64,000 nt of DNA from assembly GCA_001942045.1 (NCBI GenBank), contig MSTD01000029.1:1-64000 (forward strand), given 5' to 3'. Positions 60,988 through 64,000 of this stretch are shown here, piece by piece. Each line of letters opens with the position of its first letter. Position 1 is the first letter of the stretch. A program made the translations under genes and the position numbers. The notes under the pieces are model-generated. The model searched no databases. It was not told the origin of the DNA and saw only the letters and a list, made by a program, of their open reading frames with translations. The stretch is from Mycolicibacterium porcinum (lineage in GTDB: Bacteria > Actinomycetota > Actinomycetes > Mycobacteriales > Mycobacteriaceae).

Positions 60988-61377
60988 ATGGTTGCAGTGC
61001 CTGATGGTTATGAGGATCTTTTGACGAGGCCGCTGTTCGGTCATCTCGCCACCACGAGACCCGACGGGACCGTGCAGGTGAATCCCATGTGGTTCGAATG
61101 GGACGGCACGCATCTGCGCTTCACCCACACCACCAAGCGCCAGAAATACCGCAACGTGACGGCGCACCCCGAGGTCGCGATGTCCATCCACGATCCGGAC
61201 AACCCGTACCGCTACCTGGAGGTCCGTGGCGTGGTCGACGAGATCGTGCCCGATCCCACCGCGGCGTTCTTCCTGGCACTCAACGACCGCTACAGCGGGT
61301 CGTTGAACGAGGTGCCGCCGGACGCCGCCGACCGGGTGATCCTTCAGGTGCGTCCGACGGTGTTCAGCAAGCACTGA
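60988..61377 (+). CDS. PPOX-class flavin/F420-dependent oxidoreductase
   Basis: 129 residues, a split-barrel flavin-binding fold with the family opening [30 protein letters not shown], then [12 protein letters not shown] and [13 protein letters not shown]. Mycobacteria have many such proteins that use F420 or FMN to reduce quinones or nitro compounds; the cofactor here is not certain. ATG 60988 follows AGAGGAGG. It precedes the thiamine-binding gene by 25 bases in the same direction. Confidence 0.87.
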   Translation: MVAVPDGYEDLLTRPLFGHLATTRPDGTVQVNPMWFEWDGTHLRFTHTTKRQKYRNVTAHPEVAMSIHDPDNPYRYLEVRGVVDEIVPDPTAAFFLALNDRYSGSLNEVPPDAADRVILQVRPTVFSKH

Positions 61378-61402
61378 CCGGCCAGAGCGCACAATCGAAT
61401 CC

Positions 61403-61702
61403 GTGATTGTCGCCTTCAGCATCAGCCCGGCCGGCGGGGACGAGTCCGGCAGTGTCAGCGCAGCGGTGGCCGAAGCCGTGCGGGTGGTGCGGGCCTCGGG
61501 CCTGCCCAACGAAACGAACGCCATGTTCACCAACGTCGAAGGTGAATGGGACGAGGTGATGGCCGTGGTGAAACAGGCCGTGGAGGTGGTTGCGGCGGTA
61601 TCCCCACGGGTCAGCCTGGTGTTGAAGGCCGACATCCGTCCCGGCTACACCGGGCAGCTCACCGCGAAGGTCGAGCGGATCGAGCAGGCGCTGGGCGGTT
61701 AG
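61403..61702 (+). CDS. MTH1187/YkoF-type thiamine-binding protein
   Basis: 99 residues, one MTH1187 (DUF77) ferredoxin-like domain: [25 protein letters not shown], then [14 protein letters not shown] and [11 protein letters not shown]. Such proteins bind thiamine or its pyrimidine part in the cytoplasm. It is convergent with ricR and shares 4 bases with it. A start at GTG 61403 follows a purine-poor region, so translation may be leaderless or weak. Confidence 0.87.
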   Translation: MIVAFSISPAGGDESGSVSAAVAEAVRVVRASGLPNETNAMFTNVEGEWDEVMAVVKQAVEVVAAVSPRVSLVLKADIRPGYTGQLTAKVERIEQALGG

Positions 61703-62004
61703 GAGCGGACCAGGCGGGCGATGGCGGCCGACGCCTCGGCCAGCTTGGCTTCGGCCTGGGCCCCGCCTTCGGAGACGGCCTGCGTCACGCAATGGCCGAG
61801 GTGCTCATCGAGGAGGCCGAGCGCTACCGACTGCAGCGCACTGTTGACGGCGCTGATCTGGGTGAGGACGTCGATGCAGTACTTGTCCTCGTCGATCATC
61901 TTGGCGATGCCCCGGACCTGGCCTTCGATCCGGCGCAGCCGTTTGGCGTAGTTGTCCTTCTGCGCCGAGTAGCCGTGTGCACCCGAGTTGTCAGCCGCGT
62001 CCAT
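61699..62004 (-). CDS. ricR: Copper-sensing repressor RicR (CsoR family)
   Basis: 101 residues, all helical. The copper triad C43, H68, C72 ([14 protein letters not shown]) has exactly the CsoR spacing. A TATACT -10 box places the transcript start at ATG 62004, so a longer frame to 62175 is rejected and translation is leaderless. A TACCC-N5-GGGTA box upstream (62021-62035) overlaps the promoter, giving autorepression lifted by Cu(I). In M. tuberculosis RicR (Rv0190) controls copper-resistance genes such as mymT and lpqS. Its place beside the MFS gene matches. Confidence 0.93.
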   Translation of the reverse strand: MDAADNSGAHGYSAQKDNYAKRLRRIEGQVRGIAKMIDEDKYCIDVLTQISAVNSALQSVALGLLDEHLGHCVTQAVSEGGAQAEAKLAEASAAIARLVRS

Positions 62005-62020
62005 GACCCCAGTATACCGG

Positions 62021-62035
62021 TACCCCACCGGGGTA
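62021..62035. promoter_or_regulatory. RicR operator (copper box) of ricR
   Basis: TACCC-CACCG-GGGTA is a perfect inverted repeat 17 bases from the ricR start, just upstream of the TATACT -10 box on the minus strand. It fits known RicR boxes. Confidence 0.85.
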
Positions 62036-62102
62036 TGCATGTCGATTTGACCGGGCGAAATAGTGCCACCGGGCCGCCCCGGTGACCGATACGCTCGACG
62101 CG

Positions 62103-62558
62103 ATGTCACAGCCTCCCTGGCCTGGCCCTTACGGCGAGTCGCCGACCTATCCGCCACCCAGCTGGCCGGTTCCACCGCAGCCCCCGGCCGCGGAACCGGG
62201 TGGCCGCTCCGGGTTGGGTACCGCCGTCACCGTCGTCAGCATCATCGTCACGATCGCGCTGTGGATCGTGGCCGTGCTCGGCGCCGCCGCTGCGGCGTGG
62301 CTGTCGCTGTTCTTCGGCATGTCGACCGACACCTGCCATGCGACCTGTGGTCCCACCCCCTATGACGATCAGGTCTATCCCACGATCTTCGGCTGGATTG
62401 GCGGCGGGCTGGCCGCCGGCGTCGTGGGAAGCATCGTCATGGTGTTCTTCACCCGCAGGTGGTTGTGGCTCTGGCCGGTGGTGTCGATCGCCTGCACGAT
62501 CGTGGGATTCCTGTTGGGGCTCGACCTGACCATCAAGTCGAGGGAGTGGACCGGCTGA
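62103..62558 (+). CDS. Small membrane protein with proline-rich head
   Basis: 151 residues. The first 35 are Pro-rich (QPPWPGPYGESPTYPPPSWP), then come membrane helices near residues 42-68, 90-112 and 118-140. No family name is known to me. ATG 62103 is chosen because a TACGCT -10 box (62090-62095) predicts a transcript start at that codon; GTG 62082 precedes that promoter. It is divergent from ricR with the copper box between, so copper control in this direction is possible too. A stop at 62558 abuts the box before ilvD. Confidence 0.75.
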   Translation: MSQPPWPGPYGESPTYPPPSWPVPPQPPAAEPGGRSGLGTAVTVVSIIVTIALWIVAVLGAAAAAWLSLFFGMSTDTCHATCGPTPYDDQVYPTIFGWIGGGLAAGVVGSIVMVFFTRRWLWLWPVVSIACTIVGFLLGLDLTIKSREWTG

Positions 62559-62562
62559 GCCA

Positions 62563-62577
62563 TACCCCCTACAGGTA
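62563..62577. promoter_or_regulatory. RicR-like box upstream of ilvD
   Basis: TACCC-CCTAC-AGGTA differs from the ricR box pattern (TACCC-N5-GGGTA) by one base. A TATAGA -10-like hexamer overlaps its right end (62576-62581). The nearer CATACT -10 box (62612-62617) would make ilvD leaderless. Confidence 0.5.
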
Positions 62578-62624
62578 TAGAAAGAATTTGGGTGGCTAAC
62601 TAACCGGGAGGCATACTTACCTGC

Positions 62625-64000
62625 ATGTCTTCCCACCAGCCCGATATCAAGCCCCGCAGCCGCGACGTCACCGACGGCCTGGAGAAGGCCGCCGCCCGCG
62701 GAATGCTCCGCGCGGTAGGTATGGGGGACGACGACTGGGTCAAGCCACAGATCGGCGTCGGATCGTCATGGAACGAGATCACGCCGTGCAACATGTCGCT
62801 GCAGCGGCTCGCCCAGGACGTCAAGGACGGCGTGCACGAGGCCGGGGGCTACCCGCTGGAGTTCGGCACCATCTCGGTGTCCGACGGCATCTCGATGGGC
62901 CACGAGGGCATGCACTTCTCCCTGGTTTCCCGCGAGGTGATCGCCGACAGCGTCGAGACCGTGATGCAGGCCGAGCGCCTCGACGGCTCGGTGCTGCTGG
63001 CCGGCTGTGACAAGTCGATTCCCGGCATGCTCATGGCCGCGGCCCGCCTGGATTTGGCCTCGGTGTTCTTCTACAACGGCTCGATCATGCCCGGCGTCGC
63101 CAAGCTCACCGACGGCACCGAGAAGGAAGTCACCATCATCGACGCCTTTGAGGCCGTCGGCGCGTGCGTGCGCGGGTTGATGTCACGCGAGGACGTCGAC
63201 ATCATCGAGCGGGCGATCTGTCCGGGCGAGGGCGCGTGTGGCGGCATGTACACCGCCAACACCATGGCGTCGGCGGCCGAGGCGCTGGGTATGTCGTTGC
63301 CGGGCAGCGCATCTCCGGTGGCCGTGGACAAGCGCCGCGGCGAGTTCGCCCGTCGCTCGGGCGAGGCGGTCGTCGAGATGCTGCGCCGCGGCATCACCGC
63401 GCGCGACATCCTCACCAAGAAGGCGTTCGAGAACGCCATCGCGGTGGTGATGGCGTTCGGTGGGTCCACCAACGCCGTGCTGCACCTTCTGGCCATCGCC
63501 AAGGAGGCCGAGGTCGAGCTGACGCTGGCCGACTTCACCCGCATCGGCAACAAGGTGCCTCACCTGGCCGATGTGAAACCCTTTGGCCGCCACGTGATGA
63601 AGGACGTCGACGAGATCGGCGGCGTGCCGGTGGTCATGCGCGCACTGCTCGATGCCGGCCTACTGCACGGCGACTGCCTGACCGTCACCGGCAAGACCAT
63701 GGCCGAGAACCTCGCCCACATCGCTCCCCCGGATCCGGACGGCAAGGTGCTGCGGGCGATGAACAACCCGATCCACCCCACCGGCGGCATCACCATCCTG
63801 CACGGGTCACTGGCCCCCGAGGGCGCCGTGGTGAAGTCCGCAGGGTTCGAGTCCGACGTGTTCGAGGGCACCGCAAGGGTTTTCGAGCGCGAGCGGGCGG
63901 CCCTGGACGCGTTGGAGGACGGCACCATCACCCACGGCGACGTCGTGGTCATCCGCTACGAAGGCCCCAAGGGCGGCCCGGGCATGCGCGAGATGCTGGC
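62625..64000 (+). CDS. ilvD: Dihydroxyacid dehydratase (cut by window end)
   Basis: The frame runs open to the end of the window, 458 codons of about 570. Key motifs are [20 protein letters not shown] in part with the first cluster Cys, the [14 protein letters not shown] segment with the second Cys, [15 protein letters not shown] with the third, and [20 protein letters not shown] near the end. It makes 2-keto acids in isoleucine and valine synthesis and needs an iron-sulfur cluster and Mg. ATG 62625 lies 7 bases after a CATACT -10 box. A copper-type box is upstream. Identity and order match M. tuberculosis Rv0189c. Confidence 0.96.
   Translation, partial: MSSHQPDIKPRSRDVTDGLEKAAARGMLRAVGMGDDDWVKPQIGVGSSWNEITPCNMSLQRLAQDVKDGVHEAGGYPLEFGTISVSDGISMGHEGMHFSLVSREVIADSVETVMQAERLDGSVLLAGCDKSIPGMLMAAARLDLASVFFYNGSIMPGVAKLTDGTEKEVTIIDAFEAVGACVRGLMSREDVDIIERAICPGEGACGGMYTANTMASAAEALGMSLPGSASPVAVDKRRGEFARRSGEAVVEMLRRGITARDILTKKAFENAIAVVMAFGGSTNAVLHLLAIAKEAEVELTLADFTRIGNKVPHLADVKPFGRHVMKDVDEIGGVPVVMRALLDAGLLHGDCLTVTGKTMAENLAHIAPPDPDGKVLRAMNNPIHPTGGITILHGSLAPEGAVVKSAGFESDVFEGTARVFERERAALDALEDGTITHGDVVVIRYEGPKGGPGMREML

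Overview
The window is high-GC actinobacterial chromosome from a fast-growing Mycobacterium (Mycolicibacterium). The evidence is its gene content and order. From 34 kb to 64 kb it follows the conserved mycobacterial block that M. tuberculosis numbers, in reverse, Rv0211 to Rv0189c: pckG, two GTPase-like genes, trmB, an NYN gene, mmpL3, an AI-2E-type permease gene, haemophore-like genes, mmpL11, zmp1, an L,D-transpeptidase gene, ricR and ilvD. The left end carries a microcompartment locus of the RMM type (Rhodococcus and Mycobacterium Microcompartment), as in M. smegmatis. Locus assignments rest on recognition of sequence and order, not on a database search.

Layout. 1-4.2 kb: end of the RMM operon (pentamer, hexamer and tandem shell proteins, amino-alcohol kinase, short-chain dehydrogenase, GntR regulator). 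4.2-6.3 kb: an acidic protein, an esterase and udgX, the uracil-DNA-crosslinking glycosylase. 6.25-20 kb: an ornithine/lysine/arginine-type decarboxylase gene is cut in two by a 12,264-bp element at 7015-19278. The element has 19-bp imperfect terminal inverted repeats and a Tn554-type recombinase trio (tnpA, tnpB, tnpC). At its left end it carries an unknown protein gene plus an XRE-ImmA/IrrE protease gene. Its cargo is a TetR / thioesterase / TetR / small protein / MmpL exporter cluster with a shared 26-bp operator-like box repeated three times. Taking out 7009-19278 rebuilds a 487-codon decarboxylase frame exactly.

19.9-26.9 kb is a minus-strand operon (acyl-CoA ligase, enoyl-CoA hydratase, double-hotdog hydratase, CoA transferase, amidohydrolase, MFS permease) whose last gene is that interrupted decarboxylase. 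27-34.3 kb: a class III cyclase-ATPase regulator, a TetR/MmpL pair with two operators, and a phosphotransferase. 34.4-58.5 kb: the conserved core, including mmpL3 (trehalose monomycolate flippase), mmpL11 with two haemophore-like genes and a PrrAB-type two-component system, and zmp1. 58.5-64 kb: L,D-transpeptidase, MFS exporter, small oxidoreductase, thiamine-binding protein, the copper sensor ricR with its own box, a membrane protein, and the start of ilvD, which has a second copper-box-like site upstream.

The strongest candidates for something undescribed are the transposon inside the decarboxylase, the unknown-protein/ImmA pair behind a perfect palindrome, the three-copy operator regulon of the cargo, and the copper-type box before ilvD. 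No tRNA, rRNA or CRISPR array was seen, and no stretch over 300 bases lacks a gene.
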